A stretch of DNA of 64,000 nt from Phoronis australis (Eukaryota; Phoronida; Phoronidae), in NCBI GenBank assembly GCA_002633005.1, contig NMRA01000149.1:428386-492385 (forward strand), given 5' to 3'. The stretch's first letter is position 1, and each line of letters opens with the position of its first letter. The notes under the pieces are model-generated. The model made no database searches. It had not been told where the DNA came from and worked only from the letters and a program-made list of their open reading frames with translations. Below are positions 54,000 through 64,000 of this stretch, piece after piece. Made by a program: the position numbers and the translations under genes.

Positions 54000-55811
54000 G
54001 AAGTTTGTCACGGCGGGTTGATGTTAGCCACTAGCAGTAAGACCTTGACTTCCAAGGTAAATACAAGCTTTTTTCGTAACTAATTTCAATTGCCGGAAAG
54101 GATAAGAACACAGTGATATTGCTTCCGAAGAGCAAACACGCGAGTGAAGATAATAACCGTTTTTAACAGCATAACACGACTCCAATTTGTTAGGAAATAT
54201 TCGATTTTCAGTTTTTGGGGGTAGATTAGCTTTTACCCTAATTCCCAATGCGCTGAAGATAAAAGCCAGACGGAGAATTTTTATGCAATAGCTGACTAAA
54301 ATACATTAAGTCACCCAAAGTTCTCGGTAATGACGTGCACACGATCAGCTACTATCAATATAATTTACGTTATTCTGACGACGAGCTGACGTGACATTAT
54401 CCTGCGTGAATAACACGACTATATTTGGAATGAAACAGCTCAATATCTCTAGAAAATATACAGGATTAGAACTTAGGAGAAATACAATGTTAAATTTCAA
54501 GGGTACTCGAATGCTTTAGCGCCATGTTAGGCTTAGTATCATTTATATTCAATTAATATCACATGGAAACTATAAGCAAACCTGTCACAAGGCGGAGAAA
54601 GGATCGAATAATAAGACATCAATAAATAAAATTGTTCCCTTTAAGTATATCAGTGACAGCTGCGAAAACATTGGTTCATTACAAATAAAATGATTTCACA
54701 TTGGCTCAGAATTGTTAAAATCCGCTTCCAACGTAATCTTTAACAAGAACACAGAATAGTAATTATGGAAACTGTCACCATTTTGCCAGAGTGCTGTGCA
54801 GTCAGTGGAAGTGCTTTCTGAATTATGATATGCGTTAGTAATGCAAATGCACGTTTTTGCATTGGTCTACTGAAGAATATACCGCACTGTTACTCGTTGG
54901 TATTGACTGGGGTAGAAATTTGAGTACTCGATAATACCTTCACAGATTTTATGAGAACCAACTTGGAAGCCCAACAAAAGATTTTTGTCAAATACTGGTT
55001 TTGTATTGTCAACAGAGGGCGGGTCATCGGGTAAATCCTCTTTCATAGTAGATTTTATCTGTCCCTCACCGTTGTATTCTTACACTCGGTGCTTGTCCGT
55101 GTATTTTAATGAATATCGATCCGTTCGATTTCGCTAGTCTTCTACAGCAATGTATAACTGACGAGGGTCGGGAGAATATCCATAGCCAGGCACAAATAAA
55201 TAACACAAATTGAGAACCACACATTTTTATTTATTAAAATTAACACAACAATGTAAGAACAAAACAGATCCAGCAAAATTGCCACATCCCGGAATCAACT
55301 CTCCTCTTTGAGGAGGGGGATAAACATTTCAGTGACCTAGTTTTCAAAAGGTGGATTCGTTAACATACTCCTGAGCTGAGTTTAACAAATGAAAAACGAT
55401 ATATTGCAACACAATGAGTTGCTCAATTTTTTATGTCTGCAATGTAATTTACTATACAACAGCAAGGCATTACTCGCATTGTAATGGTGAATGGCGATTC
55501 CATGTTATGATTAGCACGGCGTTATTGGGACAAATGTTTCCTACTGACGCGCAGCATTGTGGGGTGAATACCGTAGAATCAAAGAGGGCTCTGTAGTAGT
55601 TTGGGAAGTGAGGATTTTATGACATTTTTCCAGCGATAAGTTAGACCGTGTGCTTACTACACAAAAAAATCAAAGGAGTGAAATGTAATTTAACCAAAGA
55701 CTCTTTTTGTAATTATTCGACTGATTCAAGTGCGAGTGTAGATAGGAGGTGACTCGTACCTATCCACTGCTAAGCATGTTTTAACCTAGGCACACAAATT
55801 GAGCAATGAAA

Positions 55812-55816
<5 letters not shown>
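54000..55816. other. AT-rich intergenic stretch, nothing recognised
   Basis: No supported exon, repeat or RNA gene was seen between the family A fragment and the TC microsatellite. Confidence 0.45.

Positions 55817-55873
<57 letters not shown>
55817..55873. repeat. (TC)n microsatellite
   Basis: An uninterrupted run of 28 TC dinucleotides. Confidence 0.98.
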
Positions 55874-55875
<2 letters not shown>

Positions 55876-56199
55876 TAACCCATAACATCGGATCCACGAC
55901 TGACAACAATGAAGCTACATGTATAATACATTTGTTGCACACGCTTTCTAAAAATCAAATGTGAAGAAGTACATCAGTATAATGCCCAACTAAACAATCT
56001 AAAGGTGGTTGAAAATGGATCTTTTTCAAAAAGCAATCACAAAAGTGCTGAGAGTGAACCTGCACTAACAAAATGATACGAATAACGTAGATTGAATGGT
56101 TCAGTAACTTTGATGGATAATTTCTATGCAGAGACAAGGAAGGGCTTAGGCGGATTTTAGATTGTCACGTTGTTGGTGACGCAGAGAATGTTGGAATAA

Positions 56200-56255
56200 T
56201 GCCACGTGCTCGAACGCTTGTTACAGTAGAAGTCATCTTACGCGACCACGTGCGG
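56200..56255. promoter_or_regulatory. Pair of CACGTG E-boxes
   Basis: CCACGTGC at about 56201 and again at about 56246, 45 bp apart, in a locally GC-richer stretch about 420 bp upstream of the orphan exon at 56671. Palindromic CACGTG is the bHLH core. Function is inferred only. Confidence 0.25.
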
Positions 56256-56670
56256 ATTAGCGAAACGGGAGAGAACAGCGACTTTAGTAGTTTATCCTCT
56301 CGAAAGATACGTTTTGATAATGGTTTCCTTTCTTTTTAATAAAGATCCTTCTTCACCAATGTGCTTTGATAACTATTGTCATCTCCTTAAATAACGAAAT
56401 GTAGCAAGTATTCGTGTCAAATATTCTTCTGGTGTGCTATTGTTAAATATTTATCTTCTTATGATATCAAAACATTTTTAATAAACCTCTCAACTCTAGA
56501 CGCTAGTCAACTTCATACCGGAACGCCTCGGGAGACGGTGACAATTCGTAAGAGATCGCGTTTCCTTCAGAGAGTCTAGCTAATGGCTGTAGACAATTAA
56601 GCCTTATCTGCAATGTTTTCAAAGGAAACTTTGATTTCTTTTTAGCGCTTGTATTTCAATTGCTGTGCAG

Positions 56671-56710
56671 TGAGCGTGAAGAGAAACTCTACGGGCAACT
56701 GAACGACGAG
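56671..56710 (+). CDS. Orphan 40-nt exon candidate, coiled-coil type
   Basis: Acceptor TTCAATTGCTGTGCAG and donor GACGAG|GTATCA bracket T+GAGCGTGAAGAGAAACTC..., encoding EREEKLYGQLNDE after a split codon. The KLYxQLxD pattern resembles the kinesin-1 heavy chain stalk (EEEIAKLYKQLDDK), which gives a possible identity, but 13 residues are too few to decide. No companion exon was recognised within the surrounding 20 kb, so it could be a chance match. Confidence 0.3.
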
Positions 56711-58287
56711 GTATCAACCATGTTTCAGTTTGTTTTATAATGTCGAGTGTACTATTACTGAAGATAATCTATTTTGTTTTTAATTGTCGTGGCTTAATTG
56801 CAGTTTTGCACTAATTAGAAGTTTTATATCAAAGTGAACGTGTTTCATGTCTACTGAAAATCATTCGAAAATTACTGTCATCTATGACTGTCGTCCTACG
56901 CCATGTAATAAAAAACGTTTTGTGGCTGTTAATAAGTTCAGTGTTAAGTGCCTGGGCTAGATAATTTCAATTAATTTTTTAAGGTGTATTATATTTTCCG
57001 TGTTATGCGATTAACTGTGTAGAGAAACATTCCTCAACACAACTGGAAGATAATATAGATGATTTCTAAGGCGTTTCATGGATTTATCTTAATTTTATAA
57101 TCAGCGAGGTCATAACCATGATCATGGCGTTCGGTAGACAACTGTCACAAAATGTGTATTGAAAAGGAATTTCCGCAAGCATCTCGATGTACGACAAAGT
57201 ATCTCCAAATTCAAGATATAATCTCACAGTCAATTGAAATTTCACTCCAAAATTGTATTTCACAATACTCTTGCCGAATACGAGGAATGTTTGTTAAGGA
57301 AACATTTTTGATTTTACTTGACTACAATTTTCTTTCTTGTAAGCACCTTGATATTTTTATTCATAAATAAAAGTGCATGTGCATCGTATTGCTTTATGTT
57401 GCTAAGCGTTTTACAGCCAATTGCTTTTTTGATTTTAAATTAGTATTTTGGAGCACGTGAATACGGGCTTACATAATATCAACACTGATATAAATTTAAA
57501 ACAAAACACAAATGTCTCATAAATGGTACTACGGTGACAAAGTTGTAGAGCGCATGTCATTTATGATGGCTAGCTGCGCGTGACTTGTTTTATATCTGTA
57601 ATCATTTTGCTCATCACAAAATGAATTACAGCAACGTATGTTTAGTACTAATCGTTTCTCACAATTTTCATGCTGGCAGACAACGCTCAATTAGAATTCA
57701 TTTGATGACAAAACAGAAGACAACATCAAAATTGTGCCAATAGCTTTTCAGTAAGGTGGGATAAGAGCGTGGCTGTAATAGAGACTTCCAATGGAACGTT
57801 TTTGTATCATGAAACGTGTCGAAAGATCATGCGTACAAGTCGATACGCGTGTATCTCACTGTCAACGATACGTTTCAGTAATCCGGCGCAACGCAAAGTA
57901 GCCGCCATGCCGAAAACACCAAATATCAGTCTGCTCGAACAAGTGACATTGTGACACTTATTACAGGATATTTTTGCAAAATTGTGAATATGTGGGTGTT
58001 CTACATATTCCAAAGGTACTTTGGTCTTGGATTTTGCCCTCAAAAATCTTTGACGAAATTAAAAATTAGATACGAAAAGGGGTTGCTACGAGACTAATTT
58101 TAACGTTTTGAAAGCACGCTACTCAGATCCCATATCATATCTGTATCACGTGATCTTGACGTCATAGACCATATGTGCGGAAAATCGATCTCAAAGGTAT
58201 CACTGAAAGTGCCTAATCAGAATGTCATCTCCTTCGGTGTTTTCAATTTTCTATTTCAGAAGCAGAGAGCATTTTTTCCTCAGGCGA

Positions 58288-58342
<55 letters not shown>
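58288..58342. repeat. (CAT)n microsatellite
   Basis: About 18 CAT/ATC units. It makes a poly-Ser ORF on the + strand that has no other coding support. Confidence 0.98.
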
Positions 58343-58343
<1 letters not shown>

Positions 58344-58397
58344 CTGTCATCTCTGTACATTTAGAGTATCATTAAACCTGCTTTTTGATTGAGATCA

Positions 58398-58655
58398 TCT
58401 ATCGCCACAATATTGGACTCAACTTGTTCTTTACTCAGACGAGTAATTATTTTTGGTTTTGCGTGGAACTGACAATTCGTTACTACTCGAGAACATGAAT
58501 AGCGAATAAAATGACACGCCGCGATAAGTCAACTCGTGGAGCCTTATTTTAAGCAATAATGATCTCTCAATCCTTCCCCAGCACATAAATCACACCTATT
58601 TTGAATAAGAAACAATTCAAGACCAATTTTATAACAGTAAGTGTCTAAATTAAAC
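58398..58655. mobile_element. MITE family A, copy 4
   Basis: Contains CAACTTGTTCTTTACTCAGA, AATGACACGCCGCGATAAGT and CAAGACCAATTTTATAACAG-TAAGTGTCTAAAT in family order. Confidence 0.6.
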
Positions 58656-58697
58656 TTTTCTTTGTCACGGAATGCAGGTTTATCTGCTTTCGCCGTA

Positions 58698-58735
58698 GTC
58701 ATCATCGTCGTCGTCGTCGTCATCAGCATCATCAA
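58698..58735. repeat. (ATC/GTC)n microsatellite
   Basis: Mixed ATC, GTC and AGC triplets at the inner edge of a family A copy. Confidence 0.9.
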
Positions 58736-59276
58736 TTACAGATTTAATAGTTTACAAATGATTAGTTCTGGCACATTGTTGGTTTGTGAATTACAAATTA
58801 ATTTTACACAATTTGGCACAGACCGTATTCTTAAATATGGCCTCAAGGTGGCCTGTAATGAAATGACCTAATAACTCGTCCATGACCCCTATGCCCTGGG
58901 CTTTCAATTTGAGGCTGAACGGTAATTTAAATTCTGACAATCACACCTTGCAAAACGTTTTATGTAAACTCAGCTTGGTTATTCCCTTTATTAAATTACC
59001 CTTTTGCGCAACAAACGCGTGGGGCCATCTGATCTATGTGATCACGTGGCAATTTTTAATCGTCAATTTGGTGTGAAGTGCTCACATGCCCACAAACAAT
59101 CCATTATACGCCTACTAACGAATATTTTCTGTTTCCCAGTCATTGAACGTGGATACAAAATGATATTAAGTTGTTGTTGTGTGCCTGTTAGAAAGCGGTT
59201 TTAGCAGGACTGTGTAGAGTAAAATTTATTTTGAGAATGAATCTGCGTTCCGTCAAAGAAGCGACCGTGTGATTTT

Positions 59277-59508
59277 GACCATTTATGAAATTGGTTTCAA
59301 CTTATTCCTTACTCGGATGAGAAGTGATTTCTCGGCTTGCAGTACGTTATTCTTTTAGATCATGCTCTGTGCTTAAAATGACACGCCATGACAAGCCAAC
59401 ATGTAGAGCCTAGACTCGAACAATAAAACTTTTGAAAAATCTGAATTCACCATTAATTTGACTAAGGAAATTTTGAGACCAGTTTCAGAACGGTAAGGAA
59501 TCCAAATC
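59277..59508. mobile_element. MITE family A, copy 5
   Basis: GACCATTTATGAAATTGGTT...AATGACACGCCATGACAAGC...GACCAGTTTCAGAACGGTAA-GGAATCCAAATC. The two ends form an imperfect inverted repeat. Confidence 0.65.
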
Positions 59509-59565
59509 AAAATTTGTTTTTATGATAGAAGGCGGGTTTAGTGGCGCCTTAGCGATACTTAAAGT

Positions 59566-59778
59566 GGCTGTGAACTCGCGTACTCAAACGAGAAGTGATT
59601 TATGGTCACAACTGATGCTGACAGTTCGTTTTTGCTAGAGACCATGTTCGGCGAGTAGAGTGTCACGCCGTGACAAGTCAACTTGCCTGGTATCATTTTT
59701 TGAAACCGAGAAATCACATCTATTTTGACTAAGGATAATTTCAAGACCAATTTCATAACGGCAAGTGGTCTAAATCAA
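59566..59778. mobile_element. MITE family A, copy 6
   Basis: Shares GTCACGCCGTGACAAGTCAA and AAGACCAATTTCATAACGGC-AAGTGGTCTAAATC with copy 5, about 60 bp away in the same orientation. Confidence 0.6.
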
Positions 59779-60571
59779 AGCTTGTTTTTTGTGACGGAAA
59801 GTGGGTTTATAGCCTCTTTAAATGAACGCTTTCTTTTGGTTACTTTTCTGCAACACAGAGTGGGATTCGGAAGCGATATAACAAGTGGTTTGTTGAACAT
59901 AAAATAGTCTAAGACTTTTATTTCTTTAGTAACGAAGCTCGTTTTTGAACTTGATATGAAGTCTTTGAACTTACGTTACATAATTAAAGTGTTATGGATA
60001 ACACACAACGTGTAGAAAATGCCACTTTGCGTCACTTTTTGCAATTTGTCCACCGTGTCAATTGGATTTTCAACGTAAATTGATGACGTCGATTTATAAG
60101 TAACCATAAATCACAGGTTTAAACGGGTTGGGAGTATTCAGGATGTTGAAAATACTAAACGGCTTATTAATATCATGCCATGGATGACAAGCGTTTAACT
60201 ATGAACTAGCGTAGAATTCTTTGCTGCTCAAAATTTGAATCTATCCTTTGGTTTATTAAATAGGCGTCGTGTGCCGGTGGGAATTTCCCCAATCTTTTTA
60301 CGAAATGATGCCTTGCCGATTGCGTTTTGAATTTCAACCCAGTTGCTGATGTTTGATAGCAGGTACATGAAATTGGGTCTGGTCCGCACCCGACTCCTTT
60401 ACTTCGTTAGTCAACACGTGCATTTATTATCTTTACCGATATCTAGTAAGAGATATCCCTGAATATTAGAGTAACATGTGGGCCATATGCCGGTACTTTC
60501 AGGTGAAAAAAGGCGAGGCAATATCTAATATTATACCATACATGCGTGACTATGGCCATGGAGTACCCCAT

Positions 60572-60603
60572 GGAATACGGAAAGTATAGCCAATCCGTAT
60601 TCC
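60572..60603. other. Perfect 10-bp stem, 12-nt loop hairpin
   Basis: GGAATACGGA at 60572-60581 pairs with TCCGTATTCC at 60594-60603. Isolated, with no associated ORF or T-run. Confidence 0.6.
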
Positions 60604-61346
60604 TTGGTTGATTCGTATTCTACAGTTGGTGTACCGCCTACTGGTGGAGTAAATGCGAGTGTAGGACGGTAAATTTGATCGATCTTGTTCATTCGGTCTA
60701 CCTAAAACATTCACTCAAGACGTCGTTCCTGAAAAAGTAGTTTTCTGCTCTAAAAACTATGAATTTTCAGCAAATATTTACCGCTGTTGAAAATTTCAAC
60801 GCACGGTGATCAAGCAGATATTTTTAGACTAATCGTTATTTTTAATCTGGGTCATCGGAAATAGTCCAAATGTCTACATAACGTCCCCAACAAAATCGAA
60901 TATATGCAGTATATTTATAATGAGAACTAAGATATCTACAAGAAATGTCCACCTAATATCCAGTGTATATGTTTTTACCGAAACAATCGTCAGTTCGCAG
61001 CGTTCCTCGACTCTCCTCAACAGTCCTTAGCCGCTCACAAGTTCCGCGATACAGCCACCTATCCAAACAGTTTCCATCGTTATTTCCAGTTGATATGATC
61101 TACAGAGGAAACATTTCTACCCTTATTTCTTTTCCAGAAGTTAAAAAAAGAAAAGCAAACCTAGAAAGCTAGGAAATTCATCGAATCTATCACAACACAG
61201 CTGGACAGCTGCTTAGTCAATTTTTTCAAATTCTATTGACACTTTTAATTTTATTGAATGGTCCATTGTTTTAACTTGTCTATTACATAAACTGAAAAAT
61301 CATAAGAATTTATTAGGAAATAAAACTGTTCTAGTTATTCAACATC

Positions 61347-61475
61347 ATGACTCAGTGGCGGATTTACAGGGGGGGGGGGGCAAGTGGGCCATGGCCCCCC
61401 GCAAAATTCTCCCAGATTCCATTAGGCAGTTCGGGGTGCGAATGTCTGATGGGCAAAATCCTGGCTAATATTCTG
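61347..61475 (+). mobile_element. Dispersed G-rich-headed repeat, copy 2
   Basis: Same family as 15767-15880, with an expanded run of 12 G after GGCGGATTTACA. The conserved body again carries AAATTCTCCCAGATTCCATT and GGGCAAAATCCTGGCTAAT. Confidence 0.75.
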
Positions 61476-61961
61476 CCTGGATGCGCCCGTGTGACTTGAT
61501 ATTAGAAAAGGTTGTCCCATAACCGGTGCGGGTTAATCTTAGCTTACATGTGGCGTCATACAACAACATACTGAAGCACGTGGCAGCAAGATATCGCCGC
61601 GATGCAAATTAGCTCGTATATATGGGATAAATAGGTTATCCTACATGCATACGAATACTAACGCGATATGCTATCTCGAAATCATTGGGTCATTCTCAGA
61701 TGGAATGAATTCTCGACAGTGATGGCAATAGTATTCCTATGTATTTGGGTTAACCAGGCATCAAAAGCAATGCCAAGTGTTCATTTCTTCTGATCACCAT
61801 ACTCGTAAATATGTAAAACGATTCTTTGCCGAACTATTTTTAAACGGTCTCGCAAAATGTCGCTGATTTCAACGTCATTTTGTTTGGTAATTCCTGATGA
61901 GCCGACGGTTTCGTCACCTGGTGACTGAAACTTGTACATCAAAGCTATCGTCAGGTGGCGC

Positions 61962-62342
61962 TATATAAAAAGCAAGAAAGGAATCCAGCTCATTTAAGCT
62001 GGCAGCAGTTGGCCTTGTGAAAGAAAAACAAAAAAAACATTCCCACCCACTTTTAGCTGGGGTAAAAAGGAAGACGGACCCCGACTTGTTTTACTTGGCA
62101 TCAAGTGACCATTTCTCTTTGAAAAAAATACCGCATTACGTTTCAAAAAGATCAGAATTAATCATACTATTTTTGCCTTAGTTGGTTTTTGTTTACCTGG
62201 GCCGAGTGGGCCTTACATAAAGTAAGTTGATCTCTAACGCCTGGTGCATTTAATTTTTGAAGTAAATGCTGTTTTAGCACGGGCATGAAAGTAACTCGTC
62301 AAGCAGTATTTCTATGCTTGCAGTTAAGTTTCGAGTAGTCAA
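61962..62342 (+). promoter_or_regulatory. TATA-type promoter candidate with possible 5' UTR exon
   Basis: TATATAAAAAG at 61962-61972, then about 30 bp on, an initiator-like TCATTTA. A splice donor TCAAG|GTAAGT at 62343 could end a non-coding first exon. No coding exon downstream on the + strand could be linked to it. Confidence 0.25.
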
Positions 62343-62754
62343 GGTAAGTTCCTATTTGCTACCCTTTTAAAACTGATTTTTGATACTTGGTCTTTCGTTA
62401 GGGATTTTTCTTGCTGTTCTGAGCGTGTTATCATTCCAAAGGTATTATCTAAGTCGTCAATATAATAACTTTGCCATAAATGACAGTCGCAGTCTCCCTA
62501 CTTGTTCCAGTCCCCATGCTCCACCACGCGTTCTGTATCTTGCTCTGCGGCGAAAAATCTTCACTTAGGGAACCCAACCAGTGAGTTTAATCCCACAATT
62601 CAGTTCTCAAACTTCGCTGACGTCAGTAGCCGTGATTTTGCTAGGACAGGCTAGTAAGCTCTCGACTACTCGCAAAACAGTCGCTTTTCCTCGAGTTCTT
62701 GCGAGTTCTTGCGAGATCTTGCCTTTCTCGCAGGAAACTGGATCTACGGAATAC

Positions 62755-62833
62755 TTTTCTGTTCTTAACACACCGGTCGCAACTATTGTTGGGGTCGCCA
62801 TAAAAGCCTGCCTCACAACTGTAACATTTAATC
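62755..62833 (-). CDS. Orphan exon candidate, EGF/laminin-type Cys-rich
   Basis: Minus strand, acceptor GTTTTGTCACAG, donor AGAAAA|GTATTC; 1 nt plus 26 codons (IKCYSCEAGFYGDPNNSCDR then CVKNRK). CxxCxxGFYGDPxxxxCxxC is the end signature of laminin-type EGF modules (as in laminins, attractin and multiple-EGF proteins). Two other open frames overlap it on the same strand. No neighbouring module was found in the window; the rest of the gene would lie further up- or downstream. Confidence 0.4.
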
Positions 62834-63272
62834 CTGTGACAAAACACTTTGAAAACATAACCCAGCGAAGTTTGACCTGGTTGTTTTAGACCTGTCCATG
62901 AGGCTGTGCATCCTTGGTACGTCAGATAACACCTATAATTAACGTTACTTTGTTTTAATATTATGTAGCGGTAGTAGCATCAAGACTGCGACATTTAGCT
63001 ATTTCCTTGGTCTCAAAGAAAAAAAATTAGTTTCCTTTGGCAGCACATTGGGTTGCCATACTTCACCAGTGTCCAACGTCACACGCACAAAATTCAAATG
63101 TCTTTAGCCCAATCCAAAAATTTTCCTGAAAGACGTTTTTTTGAAATCTATTTAATAGTTAACCCTGAACTGGAATCTTTTTTTAAATACTTTTATTTAC
63201 CCAGAAAACATATCATTAGTGATTAATAGATACGGCTGGGGTTGGGCCCAGCTACGTATTTTTACAACATAC

Positions 63273-63312
63273 TAAAGAACACTACGTCATACTAAAGAAC
63301 ACTACGTCATAC
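63273..63312. repeat. Short tandem duplication
   Basis: ACTAAAGAACACTACGTCAT occurs twice in a row. Confidence 0.85.
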
Positions 63313-64000
63313 AAATAGAACGAATAAGTATCTGGAAAATAACTCCTAATGATTGGGCGGATAATTAGCTGAGAGTACTATAAAGGGGGGCAGGGAAACG
63401 GGAAGGAGAGGACTTTCATACACTCATTCACACTCACATTCACTCGGTTTAATTAACTTGATTTATGTTTACATTTACATAGGTGTTTATGAAAAGGTCA
63501 GCTTTCTTATAGTGCAACATATGAGTGGTTAAAAAATAACACCATATATTGAGCATGAGTGTATATGGTATTGAATTTTTCACTTAGATTGTCAAAGAAG
63601 CAAACTAAGAAGTGGTACATAGATGGCTCAGTGTGTAAGTTAAAAACTTTACTTATGAAAGGATGTAAAGAATTCCAGAAACGTTTAACACAGAAGCAGC
63701 TGTAAAACAGATATGCTGACTAAAGTCTGGACCTCGCCACAGTAGGGACATTGGTCTGTTTGTGAAATACCAAATATTTTTAACATCTTGTTTGTATAAA
63801 TTCCTTTGTGAATTGGAATCAGTTCAAAAATATTTTGGACCTTTTTCAGCGTGTTGCAGAACACCTCCAGACAGTGTAACTTTTAGAAAACATGTCGCAA
63901 CAAGATTACTTACAAGTGACGTTTCACAGTGCACACAGTGCAGACAATCCCTGGGCCCGGGGGCACAAAATGGGTGAGGGGTGCAGGGGAGCATTCAATG

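Noticed and set aside
58173-58364. Ser-rich 63-aa ORF
   Set aside because: The serine run is the CAT microsatellite; nothing else supports coding.
62380-62568. 62-aa ORF starting with a hydrophobic segment, as a secreted protein
   Set aside because: The first codon is TTG, no ATG or acceptor precedes it, and no family resemblance was seen.

Overview
The window is animal nuclear DNA. Genes are split by many GT-AG introns, AATAAA poly(A) signals are present, and the long AT-rich non-coding stretches are packed with miniature DNA transposons, tRNA-derived SINE heads, a LINE relic, minisatellites and microsatellites. The mix (afadin and RMI1 orthologues with vertebrate-like domain order, a P2X7-C-terminus-like pseudogene, about 1% difference between two apparent haplotype copies) suggests a marine invertebrate. 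I cannot name the phylum from sequence alone.

Layout. (1) 1-13.9 kb, + strand: the 3' part of an afadin/canoe gene (AFDN). Eleven exons encode 990 C-terminal residues with every splice phase matching, followed by a 1.3 kb 3' UTR. The RA, FHA, DIL and PDZ parts lie left of the window. (2) 14.2-33.2 kb, - strand: a complete RMI1 gene. Twelve exons encode 714 aa, with the N-terminal helical domain, OB1, an acidic linker and the C-terminal OB2. The two genes converge, with poly(A) signals about 350 bp apart. RMI1 introns carry a decayed P2X7-C-like gene, a LINE 3' end, two SINE heads, a foldback element and several tandem arrays. (3) 33.2-64 kb: no confident gene. It is rich in small inverted-repeat elements. 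Three weak coding signals stand out: a 40-nt coiled-coil-like orphan exon at 56.67 kb (+), an EGF/laminin-type cysteine-rich exon at 62.76-62.83 kb (-), and an interrupted THAP-like start at 50.41 kb (+). A TATA-type promoter candidate lies at 61.96 kb (+).

Afadin links nectin adhesion receptors to actin at cell junctions. RMI1 works with TOP3A and a BLM-type helicase to dissolve recombination intermediates. They are neighbours but not functionally linked. The most unusual structure is a 51-bp tandem array made from the acceptor and 5' end of RMI1 exon 3. It creates decoy splice units upstream of the true exon. A second point worth checking is an exact-length 624-bp duplication either side of a single N in an afadin intron, probably an unmerged haplotype or contig overlap.
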